From DATJIG01 sp050260515 (GTDB lineage Bacteria > Pseudomonadota > Alphaproteobacteria > SMXQ01): a stretch of DNA of 64,000 nt. Within the stretch, counting starts at the first letter, position 1. Each line of letters starts with the position of its first letter. Position numbers and translations under genes: made by a program. Below the pieces are notes generated by a model. That model ran no database searches. It was not told where the DNA came from and was given only the letters and a program-made list of their open reading frames with translations. Shown in pieces: positions 34,194 through 42,626 of the stretch. The stretch is from NCBI GenBank assembly GCA_050260515.1, contig JBLNCI010000009.1, positions 62,001 to 126,000 on the forward strand, given 5' to 3'.

Positions 34194-35233
34194 TCGTTTC
34201 ACGCATAGCCCGCAACTGGCTCGCCGCGGTCGTCGCGGCATCGGTCGCACTTCCTGCGGTTGCCGCAGCCGACGAGATCGCCGACTTCTATCGCGGCAAG
34301 AAGATCACGATGATGATCGGCTTCGGTGCCGGCGAAGCCTACGATGTCTACGCCCGCACGCTCGCGCGCCACATGCCGAAGTACCTGCCGGGATCCCCGC
34401 TGTTCGTGCCGCAGAACATGCCCGGCGCGGGCAGCCTCAACGCGGCGAACGCGATCTTCAACGTTGCGCCGCGCGACGGCACCGCGTTCGGCACCACTCA
34501 CCGCTTCGTCCCGCTGATGCCGCTCCTCGGCGTCGAGGGACCGAAGTTCGATCCGCTGAAGTTCACCTACATCGGGTCCATGAACCGCGAGAACTCGGTA
34601 TGCATCTCGTGGAAGGGCAGCGGGATCAACACCATCGACGACGCCAAGGTGAAGGAGTTCACGGTCGGAACGACGGGCGCCGGCGCCGAGCTGACGACGT
34701 TCAACGCCACGCTCACCAACCTGTTGGGGCTCAAGCTCAAGGTGGTGTCGGGGTATCGCACCAGTCTCGAGATCAACCTCGCAATCGAGCGCGGCGAGGT
34801 GCAGGGCCGCTGCGGCGTGTCCTACGGCAGCCTCAAGAACACCGAGCCGCAATGGTTCACCGACGACAAGATGAACTTCCTCATCCAGCTCGGGCTCACC
34901 AAGGATCCCGAGCTGCCGGACGTGCCGCTGTTCGGCGACCTCGTGACGAATCCGCTCGACCGCGCCGCGCTCAAGCTGATGCTGGCGCCGGCCGAGATCG
35001 GCCGCCCGTTCTTCGGCCCGCCGGGCATTCCGGCGCCGCGTACGGCCGCCCTGCGCAAGGCGTTCGACGAGGCGCTCAAGGACCCGGATCTGATCAAGGA
35101 AGCCAAGCAGCAGCGCCTCGACATCTCCGCCGTCACCGGATCCGAGATGGAGCAATTGCTCGCCGACGCCTACAAATCGTCCGACGACGTGGTCGCGCGG
35201 GCGCGCGAGCTCGTTGCTATGGGCAGCAAATAG
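34190..35233 (+). CDS. TctC/Bug-family substrate-binding protein (tandem triplet, 2nd)
   Basis: This 347-residue protein has a signal peptide ending PAVAAADEI. It has DFYRGKKITMMIGFGAGEAYDVYARTLARHM, where the third glycine position reads GEAYD. THRFVPLMPLLGVEGPKFDPLKFTYIGSMNREN and SVCIS/GRCGVS tie it to its neighbours. The ATG overlaps the stop of the first copy (ATGA), so the two are translationally coupled. Confidence 0.87.
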   Translation: MIVSRIARNWLAAVVAASVALPAVAAADEIADFYRGKKITMMIGFGAGEAYDVYARTLARHMPKYLPGSPLFVPQNMPGAGSLNAANAIFNVAPRDGTAFGTTHRFVPLMPLLGVEGPKFDPLKFTYIGSMNRENSVCISWKGSGINTIDDAKVKEFTVGTTGAGAELTTFNATLTNLLGLKLKVVSGYRTSLEINLAIERGEVQGRCGVSYGSLKNTEPQWFTDDKMNFLIQLGLTKDPELPDVPLFGDLVTNPLDRAALKLMLAPAEIGRPFFGPPGIPAPRTAALRKAFDEALKDPDLIKEAKQQRLDISAVTGSEMEQLLADAYKSSDDVVARARELVAMGSK

Positions 35234-35235
35234 GA

Positions 35236-36276
35236 ATGCAGGTGAAAAGCGAGGCCGCCATCGCCGGATTCGCCGCCGCTCTCGGAGCGGTCGCCGTGCT
35301 CGCGTCGCCGGCGCGCGGCGACGCGGTCGAGGATTTCTACCGCGGCAAGCAGGTGCGGCTGGTCATCGGCACCGAGGCTGGAACGAGCTACGACGCCTAC
35401 GCCCGAACCTTGGCGCGCCATATGCCGGACAACATTCCCGGCAAGCCGACGTTCGTGCCGCAGAACATGCCCGGCGCCGGCAGCCTCAACACCTACAATC
35501 ACCTCTACAATATCGCCCCGCGCGACGGCACCGCGTTCGGCACCGGCCATCGCTTCGTGCCCTTGATGCCGCTGCTCGGCATGCCCGGGCCGAAGTTCGA
35601 CCCGTCGAAGTTCCTCTACATCGGCTCCATCAACCGCGAGATCGACATCTGCATAGCGCGCGCCGATTCCGGGATCCGCTCCATCGATGACCTGAAGACG
35701 AAGGAGTTGATGGTCGGCACGACCGGCGCGGGCGCCGAGTTGACGACGTTCTACGCGACGCTCTCGCGCATGCTGGACGCGAAGCTCAAGGTGATCACCG
35801 GGTACCGCTCGACCAACGACCTCTATCTCGCCGTCCAGAGGGGCGAGATCCAGGGCCGATGCGGGGATTCGTACGCCAACTTCCTCAACCATTTCCCCGA
35901 CGTGGAGCGGACCAAGGACGTCGACGCCATCCTGCAGATCGGTGTCATCCGCGACCCGGCGATCCCGCAGGTGCCGTCGCTGATCGATCTCGTCCGCGAC
36001 GAGAACGACCGCGACGCTCTGCGGCTGATGCTGGCGCCCTCCGACATGGGGCGGCCGTACGTCGGCCCGCCCGAGGTCCCGCCCGACCGCGCCGCCGCGT
36101 TGCGCGCGGCGTTCGACGCCACGGTGAAGAACCCGAATTTCATCGCCGAGATCCGGAAGCAGACCCTCGAGGTCAATCCGCTCGGCGGGGCCGAGATGGA
36201 GGCGCTCGTCAGCCGCGCCTATCAGACGCCCGAACCCATCGTCGCTCGCGCCCGCGCGCTCGTGAACGGCGAGTAG
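35236..36276 (+). CDS. TctC/Bug-family substrate-binding protein (tandem triplet, 3rd)
   Basis: This 346-residue protein starts 2 nt after the previous stop. The signal peptide ends SPARGDAVE. DFYRGKQVRLVIGTEAGTSYDAYARTLARHM carries yet another version of the glycine loop (AGTSYD). GHRFVPLMPLLGM-GPKFDPSKFLYIGSINRE and the paired cysteines (DICIA, GRCGDS) match the triplet. Three receptors with the same scaffold but different ligand loops suggest a series of related substrates. Confidence 0.87.
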   Translation: MQVKSEAAIAGFAAALGAVAVLASPARGDAVEDFYRGKQVRLVIGTEAGTSYDAYARTLARHMPDNIPGKPTFVPQNMPGAGSLNTYNHLYNIAPRDGTAFGTGHRFVPLMPLLGMPGPKFDPSKFLYIGSINREIDICIARADSGIRSIDDLKTKELMVGTTGAGAELTTFYATLSRMLDAKLKVITGYRSTNDLYLAVQRGEIQGRCGDSYANFLNHFPDVERTKDVDAILQIGVIRDPAIPQVPSLIDLVRDENDRDALRLMLAPSDMGRPYVGPPEVPPDRAAALRAAFDATVKNPNFIAEIRKQTLEVNPLGGAEMEALVSRAYQTPEPIVARARALVNGE

Positions 36277-36293
36277 CCAGTAAGGAGATCGTT

Positions 36294-37025
36294 ATGGCCA
36301 CTGTTATGAAGACCCGCAGCCTCGTGAAGGACCTCGGCAAGCAGCTCGTCAAAATGGCGAACGCGCAGTTCGACTCCGAACCGTTCAAGCGGCTGCTGGC
36401 GACCCCACTCACGAAGAAGCGCGCGCAGATGTACATCATCCAGCGCACCCACTGGACGGTGAACCGCCGCGACTGCTGGGCCGCCGTCCAGTCGGCCGCG
36501 CCGTTCGCCGTCAAGCAGCTCATCTGGGACCACGAGCGCGACGAGCTCGAGGGCGACAAGGAGAAGGGCAAGCCCAATCACATGGTGATGAGCGTGAACG
36601 AGGGCGTCGCGCTCGGCGTCAAGGCGGTCGACTTCCAGCGGGTGGGCCCGAGCGATGGCTGCCTCACCTGCTGCCACGCGTGGCAGAACCTCGCCCGTAC
36701 GAGCCACTGGCTCGGCGGCCTCGCCGCATCGGCCGCGCTCGAGCTCTCGAATTCCGACCAGATCCTCAAGGGCGGCAGCATGTCGCGACGCATGGGGATG
36801 AAGGTCGAGCGCGAGCTCGGCATCCCGTTCAAGAAGCAGCAGTCGAATGCCGAGCACGCCGTGGCCGACATCGAGCATGCCCACATGCTGATGGACGTCT
36901 GCCGCGAGTTCGTCACCAACGAGTACGAGCGCGACCTGGTGCTGAAGGGCGCGGCCGAGAGCTGGGCCATCGACCGCATCTGGAAGGGCCACCTCGCCGA
37001 CCTGATGGCGGCGATCCGCGGCTGA
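36294..37025 (+). CDS. haem-oxygenase-like diiron oxidase (HDO)/PqqC-TenA-fold protein (copy 2)
   Basis: This 243-residue protein starts at 36294 after AAGGAG. It shares with the copies at 23753 and 60567: VNRRDCWAAVQ, IWDHERDEL (E81, E84), H96, a Glu in ALEL (E150), and NAEHAVADIEH (H188-x3-D192-x2-H195), the probable diiron ligands. Unlike copy 1 it is followed by a Rieske protein and an amidohydrolase, not by a bicupin. The Rieske protein could supply electrons to the iron site. Confidence 0.77.
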   Translation: MATVMKTRSLVKDLGKQLVKMANAQFDSEPFKRLLATPLTKKRAQMYIIQRTHWTVNRRDCWAAVQSAAPFAVKQLIWDHERDELEGDKEKGKPNHMVMSVNEGVALGVKAVDFQRVGPSDGCLTCCHAWQNLARTSHWLGGLAASAALELSNSDQILKGGSMSRRMGMKVERELGIPFKKQQSNAEHAVADIEHAHMLMDVCREFVTNEYERDLVLKGAAESWAIDRIWKGHLADLMAAIRG

Positions 37026-37050
37026 ACGACAAGGGCAGAGAGGATCGGTC

Positions 37051-37359
37051 ATGCAGGAGTACGTGGTCGGCAAGGTGGCGGACATCCCCGACGGCAAGGG
37101 CATCGCCGTGCAGGCGGGGCGCCGCACCATCGCCGTGTTCCGGATCGGCGATAAGTTCTTCGCCATCCACAACGCGTGCCCGCACAAGGGCGCGTCGCTG
37201 TGCGAGGGCACCGTGGTTTGCGAGACGAAGGTAGTGCGCTGCCCGTGGCACCACTGGAACTGGCAACTCGAGGACGGCAAGCTCGAGACCCATCCCGGCC
37301 AGGGCTTGCGCACCTACGACGTCGCCGTCGACGGCGATGAGGTCATTGTCCGCGTGTGA
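37051..37359 (+). CDS. Rieske [2Fe-2S] protein, ferredoxin/NirD-like
   Basis: This is a 102-residue, soluble, single-domain Rieske protein. The cluster ligands are C43-P-H45 and C64-P-W-H67, with the usual spacing of 18 residues between the pairs. It has no transmembrane anchor and no oxygenase alpha domain, so it should be an electron carrier (for a Rieske oxygenase or another iron oxygenase) rather than an enzyme. No cognate reductase or oxygenase gene is in the window; the adjacent HDO protein 26 nt upstream is the closest potential acceptor. Confidence 0.9.
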   Translation: MQEYVVGKVADIPDGKGIAVQAGRRTIAVFRIGDKFFAIHNACPHKGASLCEGTVVCETKVVRCPWHHWNWQLEDGKLETHPGQGLRTYDVAVDGDEVIVRV

Positions 37360-37425
37360 CGCAACGCGTCACACGCCTGAAATCGGTGTGACGCTCGGCG
37401 TCGCACCGCAGAAACGGAGAGAGCC

Positions 37426-38574
37426 ATGGACGCGATTGTGAATCCGAAGCGCGAGCGCGCGGTACGCGTCAAACCGGACCCGATCGATCCGCGCGGCCGG
37501 GCGATCGGCGTCGTCGACACCGACTTCCACTTTCTCCCCGAATGGGAGGAACTCCGGAAGTACATGCGGGAGCCGTTCAGGAGCGCCCTCAAGGTCTATC
37601 CGCCGGTCGGCGGCGACTACGGCCCGGCGATCGCGCTCGATCTGCCCGGCACCGGCCAGGAGACCCAGGGCCGCGCCCGCACCGCGGCCGACATCCTGCG
37701 CGTGATCGACGAGATCGGCGTCGAGACGGTGATCGTCAGCCCGGGCTTCCAGCGGCCGCAGAGCATGTTCCACCAGGCGGCGGTCACGGCGACGGCGCAG
37801 GCCTACAACGACTACCTGATCAACGAGGTGATTCCGGCGAGCCCGCGCATCAAGTGCGAGATCATGGTCAACCACCGCAACCCCGAGGCGGGTGCTGCGG
37901 AGATCCGTCGCGTCGGCGACAACCCGGGGTTCGTCAGCGTCTACACCGAGTTCGGCGGCAACTACGAGCCGCTCGGCACCTACAAGCACGACCCGATCTT
38001 CGAGGCCGCCGCCGAGCGCGATCTCGTCGTCACCTCGCACGTCGGTACCTTCTGGCAGCAGTTCACGCCGCTGCACCAGGGCGGGCGCACCTGGACCGAG
38101 CTGTTCGGCATCGCGAGCTGCGGCATCAGCATGTCGTACATCGCCAGCATGATCATGCAGGGTCTGTTCGACAAATGGCCGAACCTGCGGATCATCCTCA
38201 AGGAGGGCGGCTTCTGGTGGATGCCGGAGTTCCAGGCCCGCGTCGACGACTTCTACCTGAACCATCCCGGCGACGTGAAGCTGGTCGAGCGCAAGCTCGA
38301 ATCGGGCAAGAAGTTCCTCGACAAGATGCCGAGCGAGTACTTCGCCTCCAACATCCGCTTCGCCAGCCAGCCGATGTGCATCCCCAAGGACATGGCGCAC
38401 TTCAAGATGCTGATGGACCTGTGCCACGGCGAGGACATGCTGCTGTACTCGTCGGACTGGCCGCACGCGACGTTCGATCCCTACAATTGGGTGTTCGACA
38501 CGCCGATCTCCGAGGCGGGCCGCACCAAGATCCTCCGCGACAACGCCAAGGGCTGGTTCAAGCGGCTGTCGTAG
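37426..38574 (+). CDS. amidohydrolase-2 (ACMSD-like) family hydrolase or decarboxylase
   Basis: This is a 382-residue TIM-barrel metal enzyme. VVDTDFHFLP at residues 29-38 is the metal motif, with Asp33 replacing the first His of the usual HxH; this variant is common in the family. VTSHVGTFW, LRIILKEGGFWWMPEF and YSSDWPHATFDPY supply the metal His, the barrel-6 segment and the catalytic Asp. Family members decarboxylate or hydrolyse aromatic acids and their ring-cleavage products with one Zn or Mn. It is the last gene of the long rightward operon, ended by the terminator at 38601. Confidence 0.87.
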   Translation: MDAIVNPKRERAVRVKPDPIDPRGRAIGVVDTDFHFLPEWEELRKYMREPFRSALKVYPPVGGDYGPAIALDLPGTGQETQGRARTAADILRVIDEIGVETVIVSPGFQRPQSMFHQAAVTATAQAYNDYLINEVIPASPRIKCEIMVNHRNPEAGAAEIRRVGDNPGFVSVYTEFGGNYEPLGTYKHDPIFEAAAERDLVVTSHVGTFWQQFTPLHQGGRTWTELFGIASCGISMSYIASMIMQGLFDKWPNLRIILKEGGFWWMPEFQARVDDFYLNHPGDVKLVERKLESGKKFLDKMPSEYFASNIRFASQPMCIPKDMAHFKMLMDLCHGEDMLLYSSDWPHATFDPYNWVFDTPISEAGRTKILRDNAKGWFKRLS

Positions 38575-38600
38575 CGGCACATCCGTCCGTTGTGGAAAGA

Positions 38601-38633
38601 AGAGCCGGACAGTCCCCGTCCGGCTCTTTTTTT
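38601..38633 (+). terminator. intrinsic terminator of the rightward operon
   Basis: A perfect 10-bp stem (38601-38610 with 38618-38627) is followed by T at 38627-38633. It lies 26 nt after the amidohydrolase stop. Confidence 0.88.
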
Positions 38634-38634
38634 C

Positions 38635-38780
38635 TGGGACAGCGCGCGAGCGGTCGTGGGACACCTCTCCGTCCGAAAATATCCCGACGGCACAAGCCAT
38701 TAGCCCCTCGTCGGGCCAAGTGTCCCACTGTCCCACAGTGGCGGTTTGGGACACCTGGGACAGTTGGGACACTTTTGCAC
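38635..38780. repeat. dispersed TGTCCCA/TGGGACA repeat element, copy 2 (inverted relative to copy 1)
   Basis: TGGGACA occurs at 38635 and 38657, TGTCCCA at 38721 and 38729, and TGGGACA at 38747, 38756 and 38765 (a 9-nt period). The segment from about 38745 to the GTGCAAAA complement near 38780 is the reverse complement of 4289-4324 with one mismatch. It fills most of the 323-bp gap between the two convergent genes; the rest holds the two terminators. Confidence 0.75.
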
Positions 38781-38830
38781 AGGCGCTTTCGCTGGCCTTG
38801 CGTCGCCGGAATGACACGGCCGACGCGCAA

Positions 38831-38862
38831 AGAAAAACCCGCGGAGATCGCTCTCCGCGGGT
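38831..38862 (-). terminator. intrinsic terminator of the DapA-type gene
   Basis: On the minus strand an 11-bp stem (38862-38852 with 38847-38837), loop GCGA, runs into TTTTTCT. It lies 36 nt after the stop of the gene at 38898. Confidence 0.85.
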
Positions 38863-38897
38863 CCGTCTTCTGCCCGAGCGGTAAGCCTCGCGGCGCC

Positions 38898-39848
38898 TTA
38901 CTCCGCCGCGCGGGCGGGGCGATACTTGTCGCAGAGCTGCTTCCAGCGCGCGGCCTTCTTCTTCTGGCCCTCGTCGACTTCCGCAGGGATCTCGACGAAC
39001 GGCGGGCGCAGCGGGCCCGGCTCGACGTAACCCGCGTACTTGATGCCGACCTTCGACGCCGTTTCGCGCCAGGAGAGGCTCACCGGGGCGCTCGACTGCG
39101 GCCCGATTTCAAGAGTGATCTGGCGGGCGAGCGCCCAGTCGCCGCGCTTCACCGCGTCGCGCAGCGCGAGCTGCGGCCACGGGCCCATCCATGCGTCGAT
39201 CGACCAGAAGCCCTTCGCGCCGAGCGGCTGGAAGGCCATGTACTGGGTCTGGTTGACGAACACGGTCATCTTGCCGTTCACCGTCTCCATCAGGCGCATG
39301 AACTCGACCGGCTCGCGGTGGCTGTCCTTCATCGCGACGACGTTCGGGATCTTGTTGATCTCGGCGATCATCTCGACGGTGATCTTGACGTTATGCAGCG
39401 GCGGGTTGTGATAGATCATGATCCCGAGCTTCGGGAACTCGGCGGCGAGGTCCTTGTAGAAGCGGATCGCGTTCTGCGGCGACGACGGGAAATAGAAAGG
39501 CACGCCCATCAGCACGCCGGCGGCCTTGGTCTGGGCAACGACCTTCATCTTCTGATAGGCGTCGCGGGTGTTGAGCGAGGTCGTGCCGAGGAACAGCGGC
39601 ACGCGGTTGTTGGCGATCTCGGCCGAATGGTTGGCCAGCGTCTCGAACTCGGCCGGCAAGAGGGTATGGAACTCGCCGAAGCTGCCCGCGACCGACACGA
39701 CGTTGGCGCCGTCGCCGATCATCCGGTTGAGGCCCTTCTCGAGGCGCTCGAGCGAGACGGTGTTGGTCGCCTTGAAGTCCGCGGCGTCGTCGGTGGCGAA
39801 CGCCGGCATCATGGCCATGAGGCCATTCAAATCCGAGCTGGTAACCAT
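38898..39848 (-). CDS. DapA/NAL-superfamily aldolase or hydratase-aldolase (copy 1)
   Basis: This 316-residue protein starts at 39848 after GGGAGAA. It is a class I aldolase barrel: Schiff-base lysine K174 in VVAMKDSHR, Tyr146 in IMIYHNPP, and the GSFGEFHTL loop in place of GTTGE. Hydratase-aldolases such as PhdJ/NahE act on ring-cleavage products of naphthalene and phenanthrene in this family (family knowledge). Its divergent neighbour is a gentisate/hydroxynaphthoate-dioxygenase-like bicupin with a shared operator, so cleavage of the product of that enzyme is a fair hypothesis. Confidence 0.85.
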   Translation of the reverse strand: MVTSSDLNGLMAMMPAFATDDAADFKATNTVSLERLEKGLNRMIGDGANVVSVAGSFGEFHTLLPAEFETLANHSAEIANNRVPLFLGTTSLNTRDAYQKMKVVAQTKAAGVLMGVPFYFPSSPQNAIRFYKDLAAEFPKLGIMIYHNPPLHNVKITVEMIAEINKIPNVVAMKDSHREPVEFMRLMETVNGKMTVFVNQTQYMAFQPLGAKGFWSIDAWMGPWPQLALRDAVKRGDWALARQITLEIGPQSSAPVSLSWRETASKVGIKYAGYVEPGPLRPPFVEIPAEVDEGQKKKAARWKQLCDKYRPARAAE

Positions 39849-39943
39849 GTGATGTTCTCCCTTCGCCGGACGGGGTTCCGGCGCTTCTTCTGCCGCCAAA
39901 AATAGCCTATTTCCGAAAAAACAAAATCGTTATCATTTTGCAA

Positions 39944-39960
39944 AATTCGTTTTTCGAATT
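39944..39960. promoter_or_regulatory. putative operator in the divergent promoter region (site 2)
   Basis: AATTCGTTTTTCGAATT is a perfect 6-5-6 inverted repeat in an AT-rich block between the genes starting at 39848 (left) and 39981 (right). It has the same TTCG-N5-CGAA core and even the same T5 spacer as the site at 22584. Confidence 0.65.
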
Positions 39961-39980
39961 GCAGAACGGAGGGCCGCGTC

Positions 39981-41048
39981 ATGGCCAAGCCGCAGCACGC
40001 CGCCAACGACGCCCTGCCACAGTTCGACGCCCGCCTCGCGACGTTCTCGATGCGGGGTCAGTGGACGGCGGAGCCGCTGTTGCAGGCCTCCATCGGTGGC
40101 CCCAAGCCCGCGGGCACGCCCCACCTATGGACGTGGGAGACGGTCTCGATGCTGCTCGCCGAGGCGGGTGCCGCCTTGCCCGAGAGCATGGAGGCGCGGC
40201 GCAGCCTGCTGTTCAACAACCCCGGGCTGCCGACTCCGACGGCGACGCACACCATCAACATGGGCATCCAGCAGATCCTTCCGGGCGAGACGGCGTGGGC
40301 GCACCGGCATCAGATCAACGCGATGCGTTTCATCGTCGAAGGCAGTCCCGATGCGCGCACGGTCGTCGACGGCGAGCCGTGCCCGATGGAGGACTTCGAT
40401 CTCATCCTGACGCCGGCGTGGACGTGGCACGATCACCGCAATGGGTCGGCGAAGCCGGTGACGTGGGTCGACATCCTCGACATCCCGCTGGTGCGCGCGC
40501 TGAACCAGATCTTCTATCAGCCCTACGACGAGATCGAGCAACCGGTCACGCCGGCCGCGGAGCAGATGTCGCTCCGGCTCGGCAGCGTGCGCCCGGTGTG
40601 GGAGCGCGCCGCGCGCGAACGCGTGCCGGTTCGCTATCCGTGGCGTGACGTCGAGGCCAAACTGAAGGCCTTGTCGTCCCACGACGGAAGTCCGCACGAC
40701 GGGATCGCGCTCGAGTACGTCCATCCGCTGACCGGCGGTCCGACGATGCCGACGCTGAGCGCGTGGGTGCAGTGGCTCAAGCCAGGCCAGAAGACCGAGC
40801 GTCATCGCCATACGTCGAGCGCGGTGTACTTCGTCGTCCGCGGCGAGGGTCGCACGATCGTCACCACGCCGGGTGGCGGCGACCAGGAGCTGCGCTGGAA
40901 GGCACGCGACTCCTTCGTGCTGCCGAACTGGGCGTGGCACTCCCACGAGAACCTGCGGGCGGGGGAGGAGGCCATCCTGTTCTCGGTCAACGACGCGCCG
41001 GCGCTCCAGGCGCTGGGGTTCTACCGCGAGGAAAGCGGGGGCCGCTGA
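39981..41048 (+). CDS. gentisate 1,2-dioxygenase-like bicupin (copy 2)
   Basis: This 355-residue protein has the same architecture as the bicupin at 22656 but with both metal sites intact. N-terminal: H108 and H110 in AWAHRHQINAMRF, WTWHDHRN at 148-154. C-terminal: H275 and H277 in TERHRHTSSAVYFV, and WAWHSHEN. Ring cleavage of a hydroxylated aromatic acid is the likely reaction. It stands as a single gene, divergent from the DapA-type aldolase. Confidence 0.87.
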   Translation: MAKPQHAANDALPQFDARLATFSMRGQWTAEPLLQASIGGPKPAGTPHLWTWETVSMLLAEAGAALPESMEARRSLLFNNPGLPTPTATHTINMGIQQILPGETAWAHRHQINAMRFIVEGSPDARTVVDGEPCPMEDFDLILTPAWTWHDHRNGSAKPVTWVDILDIPLVRALNQIFYQPYDEIEQPVTPAAEQMSLRLGSVRPVWERAARERVPVRYPWRDVEAKLKALSSHDGSPHDGIALEYVHPLTGGPTMPTLSAWVQWLKPGQKTERHRHTSSAVYFVVRGEGRTIVTTPGGGDQELRWKARDSFVLPNWAWHSHENLRAGEEAILFSVNDAPALQALGFYREESGGR

Positions 41049-41300
41049 GGCGGTGGAAGTCGACACAGGCTTCACACCCCGGGGACGGCCATTTCGCCCT
41101 AAGAACGGCTGTTTTCCGTCAGAGATCAGACCCTGAGCGACGGGACCGGCCCGGTCCGACGTGAAACAATCTACCCTCGCGGCGTACCGTCGGAGGCGGT
41201 CGGCACGGGATGGACGGTCCCTCGCGCGCCACTTAACCTTTACCATTGATGGCCTACCCTGGGGCCCGAGCCCCGGCCTTCGGCCCATAGTGTCGCCGCG
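41049..41300. other. intergenic region upstream of the efflux operon
   Basis: The region contains two adjacent small hairpins just before the adaptor gene (GGGGC-CCGA-GCCCC and GGCC-TTC-GGCC, about 41262-41284), probably in its 5' leader. No promoter or regulator gene was recognised. Confidence 0.4.
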
Positions 41301-42584
41301 ATGGACGATCTGAAGAGCCACCCTGCCGCTCCGCCGCCGACCGAGGCTCCGCCGTGGATGCGCCGCGGCGGCGCGCGCGCGGCCGCGCGGGCGCGCTGGC
41401 GCACGATCGTCTGGGCGGTGCTCGCGATTCTCGCCGCCGTCGCCATCGTGTGGTGGTTCATGTCGCGCTCGACCGAGCGCGTCGCGACCGGCCGCTTCGC
41501 CGGCAATGCCGCGATCCCCGTCGTCGCGGCTCCGGTCGAGACCGGCTCGATCGACGTCGTCTTCAACGCGCTCGGCACCGTGACGCCGCTCGCGACCGTC
41601 ACGGTGAAGACCCAGATCAACGGCCAGATCACGCGCATCGACTTCAAGGAAGGCCAGCACGTCAACAAGGGCGATCTCCTGGCCGAGATCGACAACCGCC
41701 CGTATCTGCTCCAGCTCGACCAGGCGCAGGGCGCGCTGCGCCGCGATCAGGCCCTGCTCAAGACGGCGCAGACGGATCTCGCGCGGTACCGCACGCTGGC
41801 GGCGCAGGACTCGATCGCGCGTCAGCAGGTCGATACCCAGGAACAGCTCGTCCGCCAGTACGAGGGAATCGTGCAGGCGGATCAGGCGCAGGTCGAGACC
41901 GCGCAACTCAACCTGATCTATTGCCAGATCACCGCCCCGGTGAACGGCCGGGTCGGGCTGCGCCAGGTCGACGAGGGCAACTACGCGTCGGTCAGCGACG
42001 CGAACGGCATCGTCGTCATCACGCAGACCCAGCCGATCTCCGTCACCTTCTCGCTGCCCGAGGACAATCTCGCGCCGATCCTGCGGCGGCTCCGGGAAGG
42101 GGCCACCCTTCAGGCGGTTGCGCTCGATCGCGCCAACAGCACGACGATCGCCACCGGCACGCTCGCCGGCGTCGACAACCAGATCAACACCTCGACCGGG
42201 ACGTTCCGGCTCAAGGCGCAGTTCACGAACGACGACGAACGCCTGTTTCCGAACCAGTTCGTCAACATCCGCCTGCTGGTCGACACCGAGCAGGGCGCGA
42301 CCGTGATCCCGGTCGCCGCGGTCCAGCGCGGCGCGCCGGGGACCTACGTGTACGCGGTGCAGCCCGACGACACCGTCGCGGTGCGGCCGGTGAAGCTCGG
42401 GACGACCCAGGGGGAACGCGTCGCGGTGCTGTCGGGCGTCGAGTCCGGCGATCGCGTCGTCGTCGACGGCGCGGACAAGCTGCGCGACGGCGCGAAGATC
42501 ACGCTCCAGGATTCCCGGGCCGAGCCGCCCCAGCCGCCGGCGAACGGGGGGCAGCAGCGCCAGCGCCGCGGCCGGCAGGGCTAG
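41301..42584 (+). CDS. RND efflux periplasmic adaptor subunit, MdtA-like
   Basis: This is a 427-residue membrane-fusion protein. A single membrane anchor is at about 34-54 (TIVWAVLAILAAVAIVWWFM). The split lipoyl domain is visible as VKTQINGQITRIDFKEGQHV and ITAPVNGRVGLRQVDEGNYA around a helical hairpin (about 130-205), then the beta-barrel and membrane-proximal domains. The C-end is Gln/Pro-rich. It links the two inner-membrane pumps encoded downstream to the outer-membrane channel. It is the first gene of a four-gene operon. Confidence 0.92.
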   Translation: MDDLKSHPAAPPPTEAPPWMRRGGARAAARARWRTIVWAVLAILAAVAIVWWFMSRSTERVATGRFAGNAAIPVVAAPVETGSIDVVFNALGTVTPLATVTVKTQINGQITRIDFKEGQHVNKGDLLAEIDNRPYLLQLDQAQGALRRDQALLKTAQTDLARYRTLAAQDSIARQQVDTQEQLVRQYEGIVQADQAQVETAQLNLIYCQITAPVNGRVGLRQVDEGNYASVSDANGIVVITQTQPISVTFSLPEDNLAPILRRLREGATLQAVALDRANSTTIATGTLAGVDNQINTSTGTFRLKAQFTNDDERLFPNQFVNIRLLVDTEQGATVIPVAAVQRGAPGTYVYAVQPDDTVAVRPVKLGTTQGERVAVLSGVESGDRVVVDGADKLRDGAKITLQDSRAEPPQPPANGGQQRQRRGRQG

Positions 42585-42626
42585 GGCCTGTGCCGCGATG
42601 AGCGCCGTGCGACGAGCGACGCCTGA

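Noticed and set aside
12563..36276. Multiple TctC genes as an assembly artefact
   Set aside because: The copies differ throughout in sequence, length and signal peptide, and sit beside different genes.
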